From: an uncultured Saprospiraceae bacterium
Lineage (GTDB): Bacteria; Bacteroidota; Bacteroidia; Chitinophagales; Saprospiraceae
Direction: 5' to 3'
Assembly: GCA_937974625.1 (NCBI GenBank)
Contig: CALJVJ010000130.1
Span: 1-51,541, forward strand
DNA: 51,541 nucleotides
The number at the start of each line of letters is the position of its first letter. Within the stretch, counting starts at the first letter, position 1. The notes under the pieces are model-generated. The model saw nothing but the letters and a program-made list of their open reading frames with translations, had not been told where the DNA came from and did no database searches. A program made the position numbers and the translations under genes. Positions 16,683 to 27,460 of the stretch are shown one piece after another.

Positions 16683-17282
16683 TCAAACCATCATCCGTTC
16701 TAATCTATCTTTAGTAGCCCGCCAATCAGGGTAATTTTTGTCCAATAACTGATAAAAAGCCATACTATGGTTTAAATGTGCTAAATGGCATATCTCATGA
16801 ATAATTACGTATTCTATACATTTTTTTGGGGCTTTAATTAATTCTAGGTTCAAGTGTATTTGTCCATTTTTATCACAACTACCCCATCGTTTTTGCATCC
16901 ATCTATATTTTAAAATTGGCTTTCCTTCGTATAGCTGTTTGGCAATGAATAAATTGGCTTCAAAAAACTTAGTAAAATGATGAATAGCTTTTGTTTTATA
17001 CCAATCGTTTAACAGCTTTTCTATATTTTCAGTAAAAAATTTATCCTCTTGTTCCTTCGCTCTTTTCAAGTATTCTGCCTCCTCAATTCGCTTTTGATGA
17101 TAAGCTGCAATGGTTTCTTTGATTAACTCTGCCAATTTTTTATAATAAACGGGGTTTTCTCGCATTTTGACATTGATGGCTTTGATTGTTCTACTTGCGA
17201 TATGGTCGGCTTGTGCTGCTGTACCTCTGATTTTTTCTACGGATACAGGAGAACAATTCTTTGCCTTGGAGGCATCAGGCAA
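16683..17282 (-). CDS. Chimera: HsdR C-terminal fragment fused to YgjP-type zinc protease domain
   Basis: The 199-residue frame joins two unrelated pieces. Residues about 15-78 (EKIRGTAAQADHIA, NPVYYKKLAELIKETIAAY, RIEEAEYLKR) match, from memory, the C-terminal region of type I restriction endonuclease subunit HsdR. Residues about 85-199 match the C-terminal half of YgjP-like metallopeptidases: RWGSC at 132-136, zinc site HEICH at 162-166 with NHS at 171-173, and PDWR near the end. A full YgjP-like protein has about 100 more N-terminal residues, which are missing. The metal site is intact, so a residual product is possible, but this looks like a deletion scar from an hsdR-ygjP locus. The start ATG overlaps a plus-strand ORF. 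Expression is unknown. Confidence 0.7.
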   Translation of the reverse strand: MPDASKAKNCSPVSVEKIRGTAAQADHIASRTIKAINVKMRENPVYYKKLAELIKETIAAYHQKRIEEAEYLKRAKEQEDKFFTENIEKLLNDWYKTKAIHHFTKFFEANLFIAKQLYEGKPILKYRWMQKRWGSCDKNGQIHLNLELIKAPKKCIEYVIIHEICHLAHLNHSMAFYQLLDKNYPDWRATKDRLERMMV

Positions 17283-17475
17283 TTATTTTTCTTGGAAAGA
17301 CACAACTTTAAATAAAGAGCTTATCAAAAAATTAGACCATATAGTGGCAACTACTAAAATCCGCTTTAACGCCTCAAATGCCTTGGATGTACAACTCCAA
17401 GCAGGAATAATTGAACAAATAGAGGCAGTTATAGCAATGGATGATTGGAAGGGTAGAAATAGAGATAATTGGTAA
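17167..17475 (+). CDS. Doubtful ORF, possible C-terminal gene fragment
   Basis: This is a 102-residue frame overlapping the start of the chimeric protease gene on the opposite strand. Its first 38 residues are antisense to the HsdR-like segment and hydrophobic in a way typical of shadow frames. The last 60 residues (from KDTTLNKELIKKLDHI to KGRNRDNW), outside the overlap, have the composition of a real soluble helical protein, and the stop is followed by a hairpin terminator at 17501. It could be the 3' end of a gene whose 5' part was lost when the HsdR piece arrived. I recognise no family. Confidence 0.3.
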   Translation: MTLMALIVLLAIWSACAAVPLIFSTDTGEQFFALEASGNYFSWKDTTLNKELIKKLDHIVATTKIRFNASNALDVQLQAGIIEQIEAVIAMDDWKGRNRDNW

Positions 17476-17500
17476 GGGCATCGCTAATCCTAAAACAAAA

Positions 17501-17526
17501 AAGGCACCTCCAAAAGGAGATGCCTT
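17501..17526. terminator. Bidirectional terminator at the rpoC 3' end
   Basis: AAGGCACCTCC (17501-17511) pairs with GGAGATGCCTT (17516-17526) around the loop AAAA with one mismatch. T-rich DNA follows on the plus side and an A-run precedes, so it can end rpoC transcription (-) and any plus-strand message. Confidence 0.85.
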
Positions 17527-17576
17527 ATATTTTCAAAAAGAAATCAATTCAAATTTAGACAAAAGTCTATAGCTGA

Positions 17577-20500
17577 CTATTGATACTCTTCGATATCTTC
17601 AAACTGTGCGGCACGTGCCTGTTGAGCTTCATGTTGCTCTTTAGTCGTCACCCAAAGTTCTTTGTAATGTTTCATACCTGTACCAGCAGGTATTTTCTTA
17701 CCAACAATAACGTTTTCTTTCAAGCCTTCTAAGAAGTCTCGCTTCGCACCGATGGCTGCAGTACTTAGTACCTTCGTTGTTTCCTGGAACGATGCCGCAG
17801 AAATCCAACTTGCCACCCCAAGAGATGACTTAGTGATACCTTGTAATAAAGGACTAGAAGTCGCTGGAACCGCATCTCTGAATTTACAGATAGAACGGTC
17901 ATTACGCTTCAAGTAAGAGTTTTCTTCTCTAATTTGGCGTAACGTCACTAACTGACCTGGACGCAATTTAGAAGAGTCTCCAGAATTCGTGATATATTTC
18001 TTATCAAAAATCCAGTCATTTTGCTCTAAGAAGTCATACTTTTCTACTGCTTCTCCTTCTAAGAAGGTTGTATCTCCCGGATCTTCGATTTGAACTCTAC
18101 GCATCATTTGTCTAACGATAACCTCAATGTGTTTATCGTTAATGGTAATACCTTGAGAACGATATACTTCTTGTACACCATTTACTAGGTAATACTGCAC
18201 TGCGAAAGGTCCTTTAATCTGTAAAATATCTCTAGGAGCTGTAGAACCATCTGATAATTGTGTACCTGCTCTTACGAAATCACCTTCTTGTACTAAGATA
18301 TGCTTAGACAATCCAACTAGATATTTTCTTCTTTGCTCGTCCTTCGAAGTAACGATGATTTCTCTGTTACCCCGCTTGATTTTACCAAAAGCAACTACCC
18401 CATCAATTTCAGAAGTAACTGCTGGATTAGATGGGTTTCTAGCCTCGAATAACTCTGTTACCCGTGGCAAACCACCCGTAATATCTTGAATCTTACCTAA
18501 TTGTCTAGGAATCTTTACAATTCTAGCACCTGCTTTTACAGCTGCGCCATCTTCAATAGAAATATAGGCACCTACAGGTAGGTTATAACTTCTTAGTTCT
18601 TCACCAGCTGGAGAAATAATCTTCATCGTTGGAATAACTCGCTTATTCTTAGATTCAATGATTACTTTCTCAGAATAACCAGTCTGCATATCACTCTCAG
18701 AACGGAAAGTCTTCCCTTCAATAATTGAATCGTATCTAATGATACCCGAGAATTCAGAGATAATTACGTTGTTAAATGGATCCCATTCACAAATCTTATC
18801 TCCTTTCTTAATCATTTGTCCATCCTCTACTGCAAGTGTTGAACCATAAGTAATAAAGTGAGAAGAATATTGACGCTTTGTCTTTGGGTCAACAATTCTA
18901 ATTTCACCTGTTCTTGCTAATACAACCGTTGAAGCGTTACCATCATCGTCAATGTATTCTGTAGTCCGCATACTATCAAATTCAATTTTACCATCGAACT
19001 TAGATAATAAACTAGATTCCGTCTTAGATACGGATGCAGTACCACCTACGTGGAAAGTACGAAGTGTCAACTGTGTACCCGGTTCACCAATAGACTGAGC
19101 AGCAATAATACCAACGGCATCTCCCATTTCAGCAATTCGACCAGTCGCTAAGTTTTTACCGTAGCACTTTCTACAAACACCACGCTTAACACTACATGTT
19201 AATACAGAACGGATAGTCACCATTTCAATACCTTCATCATCAATGTACTGAGCAATATCTCTAGTTACATAATCTCCTGCGTTAAGAATGATTTCATCTG
19301 TAACAGGGTGTTTAATTTCATGCAATACATAACGGCCTTCAATTCTATCCGCTAAAGATTTAATAACTTTTTCATTCTCTTTCAAAGCGAAAGTATCAAT
19401 ACCTCTTAACGTTTCACAATCCTCTTCCTTGACAACAACATCTTGCGCAACATCCACCAATCTTCTAGTCAAATAACCTGCATCTGCTGTTTTCAATGCC
19501 GTATCGGCCAAACCTTTTCTCGCACCGTGAGTAGAGATAAAGTATTCCAATACAGACAATCCATCCACAAAGTTAGATAAGATAGGGTTTTCAATAATCG
19601 CCCCACCAGTATCACCAGATTTTCTTGGCTTAGCCATCAACCCTCTCAATCCACATAACTGCTTAATCTGCTGCTTAGAACCCCGAGCTCCCGAGTCTAA
19701 CATCATATAAACCGAGTTAAACCCATCTTTGTGAGCAGCTAATTCGGTCATCAATTTGTTAGTAATCTCATTATCACCAGTTGTCCAAATATCAATGATT
19801 TTGTTATATCGTTCGTTATTGGTAATTAAACCCATTTCGTAGTTACTCCAAACCTCTTCTACCTCTGATTCTGATTCTGCTAAGACTTTCGCCTTATTAG
19901 AAGGAGTAATCAAATCTCCTAAGTTAAAAGACAAACCACCTTTGAATGCCCAAAGGAAACCTAATTCCTTAATCGCATCTAAGAAAAGTGCAGTCTCCCC
20001 AAAATCTGCTCTACGAATAATACCAGCGATTACTTTTTTCAAAGCACGCTTCGTCAATAATTCATTGATGAAAGGAATCTTTCCTTTAGGCACCACAGAA
20101 TTAAATAACACCCGACCACAAGTAGTTTCGATTCGCTTTTTCACTAAATTTCCTTCTTCATCTTCGTGATTATCGATTCTAACCGTCACCGCAGCGTGAA
20201 GGTCTAATTTACCTTCATTATAAGCAATCATTACCTCTTCAGGAGAATAGAATGTTCCACCTGCACCTTTAATCTTACCCTGCGTTCTTTCCTTGGTAAT
20301 ATAATATAGTCCCAAGACCATATCCTGAGATGGTAGCAAAATTGGCGAACCATCTTGAGGATTAAACATATTGTGAGCAGACAACATCAAAACTTGCGCT
20401 TCCAAAATTGCTGCTTGGCTTAATGGTACGTGTACCGCCATTTGGTCACCATCAAAATCCGCGTTAAAGGCACCACAAACTAATGGGTGTAACTGAATCG

Positions 20501-21881
20501 CTTTTCCTTCTACCAAAGTAGGCTGGAAAGATTGGATGGATAAACGGTGCAAAGTAGGGGCACGGTTCAACATGATTGGGTGACCTTTTAGAATATTTTC
20601 TAAAATTTCCCAAATCACAGGGTCTTTTCTATCTACTAATTTCTTAGCAGATTTTACCGTTTTCACGATACCTCTTTCTATCAACTTTCTGATAACAAAA
20701 GGCTTGAAAAGTTCCGATGCCATTCCTTTCGGTAAACCACATTCGTGTAGTTTCAAATTCGGTCCTACTACAATTACAGAACGACCAGAATAATCCACCC
20801 GCTTACCCAATAAGTTTTGACGGAAACGACCTTGCTTACCTTTAAGAATATCACTCAAAGATTTTAAAGCACGTCCACCTTCTGCTTTTACTGCATTAGA
20901 CTTACGAGAGTTATCGAATAAAGAATCTACCGCTTCTTGCAACATCCGCTTCTCATTACGCAAGATTACCTCTGGCGCTTTGATTTCCAACAAACGCTTC
21001 AAACGGTTATTTCTAATGATTACCCGACGGTATAAATCATTCAAATCCGAACTAGCAAATCGACCACCATCTAAAGGAACCAAAGGTCTCAATTCTGGTG
21101 GAACAACAGGTAGGTATTGAATAATCGTCCATTCTGGCTTATTTTCAATTCTTGTTTGTCCATCTCTGAACGCTTCTACTACTCTCAACCGCTTTAAAGC
21201 CTCTGACTTACGTTGTTGAGAAGTTTCATTCGTAGCTTGGTGTCTTAAATCGTAAGACAATTGGTCTAAATCCAATCGCATCAACAATTCTCTAACTGCA
21301 CTAGCTCCCATCAAAGCGATAAACTTATCTGGGTGCTCATTTTCTAAAGCCTGGTTTTCAGCAGGTAAAGAATCTAAGTGCTCCAAATATTCCTCTTCTG
21401 TCAACAAGTCCATCTTACTCAATTCGCTTTCCTTTGCTCCTGCTTGAACAACGATATAGCGTTCGTAGTAGATGATTGTCTCTAATTTCTTAGAAGACAA
21501 ACCTAAAAGGTAACCAATCTTATTAGGAAGAGATTTGAAGAACCAGATATGAACGACAGGTACGACCAATTTAATGTGTCCCATACGTTCTCTCCGTACT
21601 TTCTTTTCTGTTACCTCTACTCCACAACGGTCACAAACGATACCTTTATATCGGATACGCTTATACTTACCACAGTAACATTCATAATCCTTCACAGGAC
21701 CGAAAATACGTTCACAAAACAAACCATCTCTTTCTGGCTTATAAGAACGATAGTTAATGGTTTCTGGTTTTAACACCTCTCCATAAGAACGCTCTAGAAT
21801 ATCATCTGGCGAAGACAAGCTGATAGTGATATTATCAAATCGCTTTTGTTCCGCTTTATTAAAGTTTTTTCTAAATGCCAT
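17577..21881 (-). CDS. rpoC: DNA-directed RNA polymerase subunit beta'
   Basis: At 1434 residues this is full length for Bacteroidota. It forms the polymerase active site with RpoB. The N-terminal zinc ribbon uses cysteines 68, 70, 83 and 86 (CYCGKYK...CDRCG); the catalytic magnesium loop is NADFDGD at 473-479; the second zinc site around residues 892-905 includes VCRKCYGK; the bridge/trigger region follows with [16 protein letters not shown]. Start ATG at 21881. The gene lies 344 bp after rpoB, far more than usual for this pair, because palindrome D sits in the gap. A TATCTTTG box at 21986-21993 suggests rpoC can also be transcribed from its own promoter. Confidence 0.98.
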   Translation of the reverse strand: MAFRKNFNKAEQKRFDNITISLSSPDDILERSYGEVLKPETINYRSYKPERDGLFCERIFGPVKDYECYCGKYKRIRYKGIVCDRCGVEVTEKKVRRERMGHIKLVVPVVHIWFFKSLPNKIGYLLGLSSKKLETIIYYERYIVVQAGAKESELSKMDLLTEEEYLEHLDSLPAENQALENEHPDKFIALMGASAVRELLMRLDLDQLSYDLRHQATNETSQQRKSEALKRLRVVEAFRDGQTRIENKPEWTIIQYLPVVPPELRPLVPLDGGRFASSDLNDLYRRVIIRNNRLKRLLEIKAPEVILRNEKRMLQEAVDSLFDNSRKSNAVKAEGGRALKSLSDILKGKQGRFRQNLLGKRVDYSGRSVIVVGPNLKLHECGLPKGMASELFKPFVIRKLIERGIVKTVKSAKKLVDRKDPVIWEILENILKGHPIMLNRAPTLHRLSIQSFQPTLVEGKAIQLHPLVCGAFNADFDGDQMAVHVPLSQAAILEAQVLMLSAHNMFNPQDGSPILLPSQDMVLGLYYITKERTQGKIKGAGGTFYSPEEVMIAYNEGKLDLHAAVTVRIDNHEDEEGNLVKKRIETTCGRVLFNSVVPKGKIPFINELLTKRALKKVIAGIIRRADFGETALFLDAIKELGFLWAFKGGLSFNLGDLITPSNKAKVLAESESEVEEVWSNYEMGLITNNERYNKIIDIWTTGDNEITNKLMTELAAHKDGFNSVYMMLDSGARGSKQQIKQLCGLRGLMAKPRKSGDTGGAIIENPILSNFVDGLSVLEYFISTHGARKGLADTALKTADAGYLTRRLVDVAQDVVVKEEDCETLRGIDTFALKENEKVIKSLADRIEGRYVLHEIKHPVTDEIILNAGDYVTRDIAQYIDDEGIEMVTIRSVLTCSVKRGVCRKCYGKNLATGRIAEMGDAVGIIAAQSIGEPGTQLTLRTFHVGGTASVSKTESSLLSKFDGKIEFDSMRTTEYIDDDGNASTVVLARTGEIRIVDPKTKRQYSSHFITYGSTLAVEDGQMIKKGDKICEWDPFNNVIISEFSGIIRYDSIIEGKTFRSESDMQTGYSEKVIIESKNKRVIPTMKIISPAGEELRSYNLPVGAYISIEDGAAVKAGARIVKIPRQLGKIQDITGGLPRVTELFEARNPSNPAVTSEIDGVVAFGKIKRGNREIIVTSKDEQRRKYLVGLSKHILVQEGDFVRAGTQLSDGSTAPRDILQIKGPFAVQYYLVNGVQEVYRSQGITINDKHIEVIVRQMMRRVQIEDPGDTTFLEGEAVEKYDFLEQNDWIFDKKYITNSGDSSKLRPGQLVTLRQIREENSYLKRNDRSICKFRDAVPATSSPLLQGITKSSLGVASWISAASFQETTKVLSTAAIGAKRDFLEGLKENVIVGKKIPAGTGMKHYKELWVTTKEQHEAQQARAAQFEDIEEYQ

Positions 21882-21985
21882 TTATTGTCGGTTGGCGGGT
21901 TTCTAGTTGCGAGTTTCAGGTTTCATCCCGAACCAGCTTTTGAAATCCGCTGATTAATTAATGGTTTATTATTTTCATTAATTAC

Positions 21986-21993
21986 CAAAGATA
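21986..21993 (-). promoter_or_regulatory. Possible internal promoter (-7 box) for rpoC
   Basis: The minus strand reads TATCTTTG, an exact TAnnTTTG match, about 105 bases upstream of rpoC and just downstream of palindrome D in the direction of transcription. The -33 region overlaps the palindrome and has no clear TTTG. Confidence 0.4.
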
Positions 21994-22000
21994 GCCTGTA

Positions 22001-22107
22001 GCCTTCTCCCCCTCTTGAGGGGGTCGGGGGGAGGAATTTAGTTAATAGAAAAATTTCTCAACTTAACTATATCCTCCCCCTAGCCCCCTCCAAAGGGGGA
22101 AACGCCC
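22001..22107. repeat. G/C-rich long palindrome D inside the rpoB-rpoC gap
   Basis: 22001-22036 and 22072-22107 are inverted copies, each itself made of C-runs and G-runs (CCCCCTC...GAGGGGG). The inner part continues with TAGTTAA/TTAACTA (22039-22045 and 22063-22069) and a GAAAAATTTC core. Weaker pairing extends to about 21970 and 22140. This C/G-run sequence is of a type I recall as a dispersed repeat in Bacteroidota genomes. It is much more GC-rich than its surroundings. Confidence 0.75.
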
Positions 22108-22195
22108 TAGGCAACCTTTTCATTAAGTTAAAAACTTAAATCTTATAGGTAATTATAATATTTCAAAATAAATGGAGAAAAGTAAATAGCGAACA

Positions 22196-22224
22196 AATCA
22201 CCAATCACTATTCACCAGTCACTT
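22196..22224 (+). repeat. Degenerate TCACCA/TCACTA word repeat at the rpoB stop codon
   Basis: Four imperfect copies of a 7-8 base word (ATCACCA, ATCACTA, TTCACCA, GTCACTT) end directly at the rpoB stop codon. This is the same kind of private word repeat seen next to other stops in the window. Confidence 0.6.
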
Positions 22225-22225
22225 A

Positions 22226-25200
22226 TTATTCAAATTTAATATCCAATGCTAGACCTCTCAATTCATGTACTAATACATTGAAAGATTCAGGTATATTAGG
22301 AATTGGAAGGTTGTCTCCTTTCACAATTGCTTCATAAGCTTTTGCCCGACCATTGATGTCATCCGACTTAATGGTCAACAATTCTTGTAGGATACTAGCA
22401 GCACCAAATGCCTCTAATGCCCATACCTCCATTTCACCAAAACGCTGACCACCAAATTGAGCTTTACCACCCAATGGTTGTTGTGTAATCAATGAGTATG
22501 GTCCAATAGAACGAGCGTGCATCTTATCATCTACCATGTGAGATAGTTTCAACATATAGATAACACCTACCGTTGCTTGTTGGTGGAATCTATCTCCTGT
22601 TTCACCATCAGATAAGTAAGCCTGTCCTAAAGAAGGTAAATCCACTTGTTGGATGTACTCTTCGATTTCGTCCATGCTTGCTCCATCGAAAATTGGCGTT
22701 GCAAATTTCACACCTAAGCGCTCTCCTGCCCAACCAAGAACCGTTTCGAAAATCTGTCCTAAGTTCATCCGAGAAGGTACACCCAATGGATTCAAGACGA
22801 TATCTACTGGTGTTCCATCAGGTAAGAAAGGCATATCTTCTTGTCTGACGATTCTAGAAACAATTCCTTTATTACCATGACGTCCAGCTAACTTATCTCC
22901 CACTTTCAACTTCCGCTTCTTTGCTAAGTAAACCTTCGCCAATTTCAAGACACCTGCTGGCAATTCATCACCAATACTAATGTTGAATTTCTCCCGCTTA
23001 TATTTACCTACCTCTTCGTTTAACTTGATATTGTAGTTGTGCAATAAATTCGCAATCAACTTATTGGCATGTTCATCATCCGTCCAGTTGCCGTAATCAA
23101 CCGTTGTGTAATCAATTTCTTTCAGTAAAGCCTGAGAGTATTTGGTTCCACTAGGAATCAATGTTTCGTTATAAACACTTCTTACCTTTTTAGCAGCCTT
23201 TTCTTTTACTAAGACCAATAATTTATCGACTAGAATCGTCTTTAATTCATTGACCGTAATTGCATGCTGGTCTTCTAACTTCGTCAACAAGTCTTTTTCC
23301 TGTGACTTCTGTACTTTATCTTTTTTCGCTCTAGCGAATAATTGCTTATTAATAATAATACCTTTCGTTGATGGCGGTGCTTTCAAAGATGCATCCTTAA
23401 CGTCACCTGCCTTATCACCGAAGATAGCTCTCAATAACTTCTCTTCCGGAGTTGGGTCAGATTCTCCTTTCGGCGTAATCTTACCAATTAAAATATCTCC
23501 TTCTTTCACCCAAGCACCGATACGAATGATACCATTCTCATCTAAATCTTTAGTAGAATCTTCACTAACGTTAGGAATATCGTTAGTCAATTCCTCCTCT
23601 CCCAATTTGGTATCTCTTACATCTAATTCAAAATGCTCAATGTGCAAAGAAGTAAAAATATCATCTTTTACAACTCTCTCTGATAATACAATCGCATCCT
23701 CAAAGTTGTAGCCTTTCCAAGGCATGAATGCTACTTTCAGATTTTGGCCAATTGCCAATTCACCCAATTGTGTTCCATAACCGTCACAAAGAATCATTCC
23801 CTTGTGTACTCTGTCCCCTTTCCTTACGATAGGCTTCAAATTAATACAAGTACCTTGATTCGTTCTACGGAATTTTACTAACTTATAAGATTTACGGTTG
23901 TCTTCAAAAGAGATTAACTTTTGTTCTTCCGTTCTATCATATCGAATGACTACTTCCGTTGCATCTACATATTCTACTACACCATCTCCCTCTGCGTTGA
24001 TTAACATACGAGAATCACGAGCCACCTTTCCTTCCAATCCAGTACCTACGATAGGAGAATCTGGACGCAATAAAGGAACCGCTTGACGCTGCATGTTCGA
24101 GCCCATCAAGGCACGGTTGGCATCATCATTTTCTAAGAAAGGAATCATAGAAGCAGACACCCCAACAATTTGGTTAGGAGCAACATCCATATACTCAATC
24201 TCTGATGGTCCCAATACAGGGAAATCACCATGTTCTCTACACTTAATTCTATCTGTAATAAAGGCGCCTTTCTCGTTTAACGGAGCATTCGCCTGTGCTA
24301 CTTTCGCAAAATCTTCTCCTTCCGCAGATAGATAAATTGGTTCTTCTGCATAATTTACTGCACCGTTTGATACTGCTCGATATGGTGTTTCTAAGAATCC
24401 CATTCTATTTACTTTCGCAAATACACAAAGGGTAGAAATCAAACCAATATTCGGTCCTTCCGGTGTCTCAATCGTACAAAGACGACCGTAGTGAGAATAG
24501 TGAACATCCCGAACCTCAAAACCTGCTCTTTCTCTGGATAAACCTCCAGGTCCTAAAGCAGAAATTCTTCTTTTGTGCGTAATTTCAGATAATGGATTCG
24601 TTTGGTCCAAAAACTGAGATAACTGACTCGTTCCGAAGAAAGAGTTAATTACAGAAGAAAGGGTTCTTGCGTTAATCAAGTCAATAGGAGTAAAGACTTC
24701 ATTATCCCGAACGTTCATTCTTTCTCTAATCGTTCTGGCCATTCTCGCCAAACCAACACCAAACTGAGCATATAATTGCTCTCCCACTGTTCTTACTCTA
24801 CGATTAGATAAGTGATCAATATCATCAATCTCTGCTTTCTGGTTCATTAACTTCACCAAATACTGAACGATTTTGATAATATCTTCCTTAGTTAAAACCA
24901 ATACTTCTTTATCGATGTCTTGTTCTAACTTTCGGTTAATTTTATATCGACCAACTTCTCCTAAGTTGTAACGCTTATCAGAGAAGAATAATTTATCAAT
25001 AATACCTCTCGCCGTATCATCATCTGGCGGGTCTGTACCTCTAAGTTGTCTATATATATGCTGAACCGCTTCAATTTCAGAACTCGCAGGATCTTTCTGA
25101 AGCGTATTATAAATAATAGAGTAATCTTCCTCAATATCATCTTTTTGCAAAATGATAGTTTCTGCATCAGAATCAAGGATTTGCTCAATATTAGTTTCAT

Positions 25201-26047
25201 CCAATACGATATCCCGTTCTAAGATAATCTCATTCCGCTCAATCGTTACCACCTCACCTGTATCTTCATCTACGAAATCTTCTGTCCAACTACGTAATAC
25301 CCGAGCAGCCAATTTACGCCCGATAGAAGTTTCTAACATATCTCTAGTAGCAGGCACTTCGTCCGCTAATCCAAAAATATCCAAGATAGCTCTATCTGTA
25401 TCGTAGCCAATAGCTCTCAATAAAGTAGTAACAGGGAATTTTTTCTTACGGTCTATATATGCATACATGACCGTATTAATGTCCGTAGCAAATTCCATCC
25501 AAGCCCCCTTAAATGGGATAACTCTCGCAGAATAAATTTTCGTACCGTTAGGGTGGAAACTTTGTCCAAAGAAAACACCAGGAGACCTGTGCAACTGAGT
25601 AACAATCACACGCTCTGCACCATTGATTACAAAGGTACCTTTAGGAGTCATATAAGGAATGTTTCCTAAAAATACATCCTGAACAATCGTTTGGAAATCG
25701 AGGTGTTCTTCATCGTTACAAGATAATCTCAGCTTAGCTTTTAATGGAACACTGTAGGTCAATCCACGGTGCATACATTCTTCGATGCTATATCTAGGAG
25801 GGTCGATAAAATAATCGAGAAACTCCAATACGAAGATATTTCTTGCATCTGTAATCGGGAAATTTTCCTGAAACACGCGGAATAAGCCCTCGTTCGTTCG
25901 ATTTTCAGGAGTAGTTTCTAATTGAAAGAACTCTTGAAAGCCTTTCAACTGAATCTCCAATAAATCTGGATACGAGTCTGGCAACTTAATCTTGCCAAAA
26001 CTAATTCTGCGCTCTTCAGCTGTTTGTTTTGCAGCTTCTACTGTCAT
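22226..26047 (-). CDS. rpoB: DNA-directed RNA polymerase subunit beta
   Basis: This 1273-residue subunit forms the polymerase core with RpoC. The rifampicin-binding region reads [20 protein letters not shown] then [11 protein letters not shown], with the Asp, His and Ser residues usually changed in resistant mutants all in their sensitive form. [12 protein letters not shown] and the C-terminal [20 protein letters not shown] are present. The frame is open back to a GTG at 26056, but I chose the ATG at 26047 (MTVEAAKQ). It stands apart from rplL by 849 bp, and a terminator follows rplL, so rpoBC is probably its own transcription unit. The leader contains a near-perfect 42-bp palindrome 54 bases before the start codon. 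Confidence 0.97.
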   Translation of the reverse strand: MTVEAAKQTAEERRISFGKIKLPDSYPDLLEIQLKGFQEFFQLETTPENRTNEGLFRVFQENFPITDARNIFVLEFLDYFIDPPRYSIEECMHRGLTYSVPLKAKLRLSCNDEEHLDFQTIVQDVFLGNIPYMTPKGTFVINGAERVIVTQLHRSPGVFFGQSFHPNGTKIYSARVIPFKGAWMEFATDINTVMYAYIDRKKKFPVTTLLRAIGYDTDRAILDIFGLADEVPATRDMLETSIGRKLAARVLRSWTEDFVDEDTGEVVTIERNEIILERDIVLDETNIEQILDSDAETIILQKDDIEEDYSIIYNTLQKDPASSEIEAVQHIYRQLRGTDPPDDDTARGIIDKLFFSDKRYNLGEVGRYKINRKLEQDIDKEVLVLTKEDIIKIVQYLVKLMNQKAEIDDIDHLSNRRVRTVGEQLYAQFGVGLARMARTIRERMNVRDNEVFTPIDLINARTLSSVINSFFGTSQLSQFLDQTNPLSEITHKRRISALGPGGLSRERAGFEVRDVHYSHYGRLCTIETPEGPNIGLISTLCVFAKVNRMGFLETPYRAVSNGAVNYAEEPIYLSAEGEDFAKVAQANAPLNEKGAFITDRIKCREHGDFPVLGPSEIEYMDVAPNQIVGVSASMIPFLENDDANRALMGSNMQRQAVPLLRPDSPIVGTGLEGKVARDSRMLINAEGDGVVEYVDATEVVIRYDRTEEQKLISFEDNRKSYKLVKFRRTNQGTCINLKPIVRKGDRVHKGMILCDGYGTQLGELAIGQNLKVAFMPWKGYNFEDAIVLSERVVKDDIFTSLHIEHFELDVRDTKLGEEELTNDIPNVSEDSTKDLDENGIIRIGAWVKEGDILIGKITPKGESDPTPEEKLLRAIFGDKAGDVKDASLKAPPSTKGIIINKQLFARAKKDKVQKSQEKDLLTKLEDQHAITVNELKTILVDKLLVLVKEKAAKKVRSVYNETLIPSGTKYSQALLKEIDYTTVDYGNWTDDEHANKLIANLLHNYNIKLNEEVGKYKREKFNISIGDELPAGVLKLAKVYLAKKRKLKVGDKLAGRHGNKGIVSRIVRQEDMPFLPDGTPVDIVLNPLGVPSRMNLGQIFETVLGWAGERLGVKFATPIFDGASMDEIEEYIQQVDLPSLGQAYLSDGETGDRFHQQATVGVIYMLKLSHMVDDKMHARSIGPYSLITQQPLGGKAQFGGQRFGEMEVWALEAFGAASILQELLTIKSDDINGRAKAYEAIVKGDNLPIPNIPESFNVLVHELRGLALDIKFE

Positions 26048-26821
26048 AAGAAACACCTGTTTATGATGGTGATGAAAAAGAGGTAACTAGCTATTTTTGT
26101 TTATTAGAAGTTATTGGAATAAATTCGAATAACTTCTAATAAAAAGGAATAACGAGTCGAATTAAAAAGTAGAAATATAAAATGCCTTAAATCTCAATTG
26201 AAAAAATATTTTAAAAAAAAATTATTCAATAGTTGATATTTTCATTTTTTTTAAACAATCTTGGAGTATACTTTTGAAATAATTCGCTTAATATAGTAGG
26301 AAAAATGTTTCCTAATTTAAGCAAAAAATAAAAATAAAGTAAGCTACAAAATGCATTATTTCTTACCAGTTATCGGCATACTTTTTGACGACTACCTATC
26401 ACCAACTTATTTATAAAAATATGGATACTTTTTCCACGGTGAACAACTGTCAACTTTTTAAAAAGGCAAAAAGTTCCTAAAACCTATCTATTAAGGAGTA
26501 CCAAAAATAACTTCGAAAAGCTTTCCTCCTTAGACACAAATTTCCTTTACATATATATACGACAATAGGCCTAGACAGAATAGTTTTCTCTCTAAGCCTT
26601 AAAGCTTGCTTATGTATAAAAAAGCGTAGCCGTTTTTGGCATATATTGTACTATTGGTTTATATTATTCAAACATTATAAAACTCTAAAAAAATTATTGA
26701 TTTATCTTAGAATTTAAGCTAACTAAATATTTAGCTTAAGTTTGAATATTCATTGGTATATAAAAACTATGAATTACAAAAAGTACTAGTTTTTTTTGAT
26801 ATTCATCAAGGAAAAAAGTGG
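26048..26821 (-). other. Long non-coding rpoB upstream region
   Basis: About 770 bp without a credible gene between the rplL terminator and rpoB. It is very AT-rich and full of small inverted repeats: 26286-26322 (GCTTAAT...ATTTAAGC with AGGAAA/TTTCCT inside), 26492-26532 region (TAAGGAG/CTCCTTA), 26569-26602 (AGGCCTAGA/TCTAAGCCT) and 26711-26740 (TTAAGCTAA/TTAGCTTAA). One TATTTTTG box (minus strand, 26502-26509) fits TAnnTTTG but has no -33 partner. It may hold the rpoB promoter and a structured leader. Confidence 0.5.
26080..26165. repeat. Palindrome H in the rpoB leader
   Basis: 26101-26115 (TTATTAGAAGTTATT) and 26128-26142 are perfect inverted copies, with GAAT-AA-ATTC nested in the loop, so 42 bp are palindromic except one base pair. 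The complementarity continues outward at about 17 of 23 positions (AACTAGCTATT versus GACTCGTTATT). No U-run follows on the minus strand, so it is not a simple terminator; it ends close to the rpoB start and could affect translation or mRNA stability. Confidence 0.7.
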
Positions 26822-26855
26822 GTGGTTTTTATCTCAATAATGAGATAAAAACCAC
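26822..26855 (-). terminator. Terminator after rplL
   Basis: GTGGTTTTTATCTCA (26822-26836) and its perfect inverted copy at 26841-26855 form a 15-bp stem with a 4-base loop. On the minus strand it is followed by CACTTTTTTCC, a proper U-tract. It separates the ribosomal protein operon from rpoBC. Confidence 0.9.
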
Positions 26856-26896
26856 ACTTTATGAGTAGTTAATTATTACTAACTACCAAGCTTGAA

Positions 26897-27274
26897 TTAC
26901 TTCAATTCTATGCTTGCTCCTACTCCTTCTAAAGCTGCTTTGATAGACTCAGCTTCTTCCTTAGAAACACCTTCCTTAACAGCTGTAGGTGCGCCGTCTA
27001 CCATTTCTTTAGCATCTTTCAATCCAATACCTAATAAGGTCTTAACTTCTTTTACTACTTTCAACTTAGCAGCTCCAGCTGAAGTTAACATTACAGTAAA
27101 TTCAGTTTGCGCTTCAGCAGCTTCTCCTCCACCACCAGCACCAGGTGCAGCAACAGCAACAGCCGCAGCAGCAGGCTCAATACCGTGATCATCTTTAAGG
27201 ATAGTAGCTAACTCATTTACTTCTTTTACTGTTAAGTTTACTAGTGTATCAGCAATTGCTTTTAAATCTGCCAT
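26897..27274 (-). CDS. rplL: Ribosomal protein bL12 (L7/L12)
   Basis: A 125-residue acidic stalk protein that binds translation factors on the large subunit. The N-terminal dimerisation helices ([19 protein letters not shown]) lead to an Ala/Gly-rich hinge (about residues 35-55) and the compact C-terminal domain ending in [12 protein letters not shown]. The frame extends 32 codons upstream to 27370, but those residues are not part of the family; ATG at 27274 gives the normal length. It is last in rplKAJL and followed by a strong terminator. Confidence 0.96.
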   Translation of the reverse strand: MADLKAIADTLVNLTVKEVNELATILKDDHGIEPAAAAVAVAAPGAGGGGEAAEAQTEFTVMLTSAGAAKLKVVKEVKTLLGIGLKDAKEMVDGAPTAVKEGVSKEEAESIKAALEGVGASIELK

Positions 27275-27440
27275 TTTAATATCTTTTAGAATTGTTTTTT
27301 TAATAAAATAGAGTTTGTAAAAAACTCGAATTGTTAATGTATAATAGAGACTTGGAAGCCTATTTGGCAATCTAAAAAGTAAAATTCCAAATTTAAAACC
27401 CGAAAGTAAACTTACTTTTAAATTTTAAATTTTAGATTCT

Positions 27441-27460
27441 TAATTCTAGATTTAGAATTA
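27441..27460. repeat. Inverted repeat at the rplJ stop codon
   Basis: TAATTCTA and TAGAATTA form a perfect 8-bp dyad with a 4-base spacer, overlapping the rplJ stop codon, next to further TAGATT/AAATTT words at 27400-27440. It may help set the high L12 to L10 ratio by altering mRNA processing, which is speculative. Confidence 0.45.

Noticed and set aside
22573-25406. Several open frames on the plus strand opposite rpoB, and similar ones opposite rpoC, tuf, nusG and the adhesin gene
   Set aside because: They are antisense to strongly conserved genes and have no family features; they are shadows of biased codon use.
26048-26056. GTG start of rpoB three codons upstream of the ATG
   Set aside because: It adds only three residues and the family start fits the ATG at 26047 (MTVEAAKQ).
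27275-27370. 32-codon N-terminal extension of rplL
   Set aside because: The residues are unlike any bL12 and the ATG at 27274 gives the exact expected protein.
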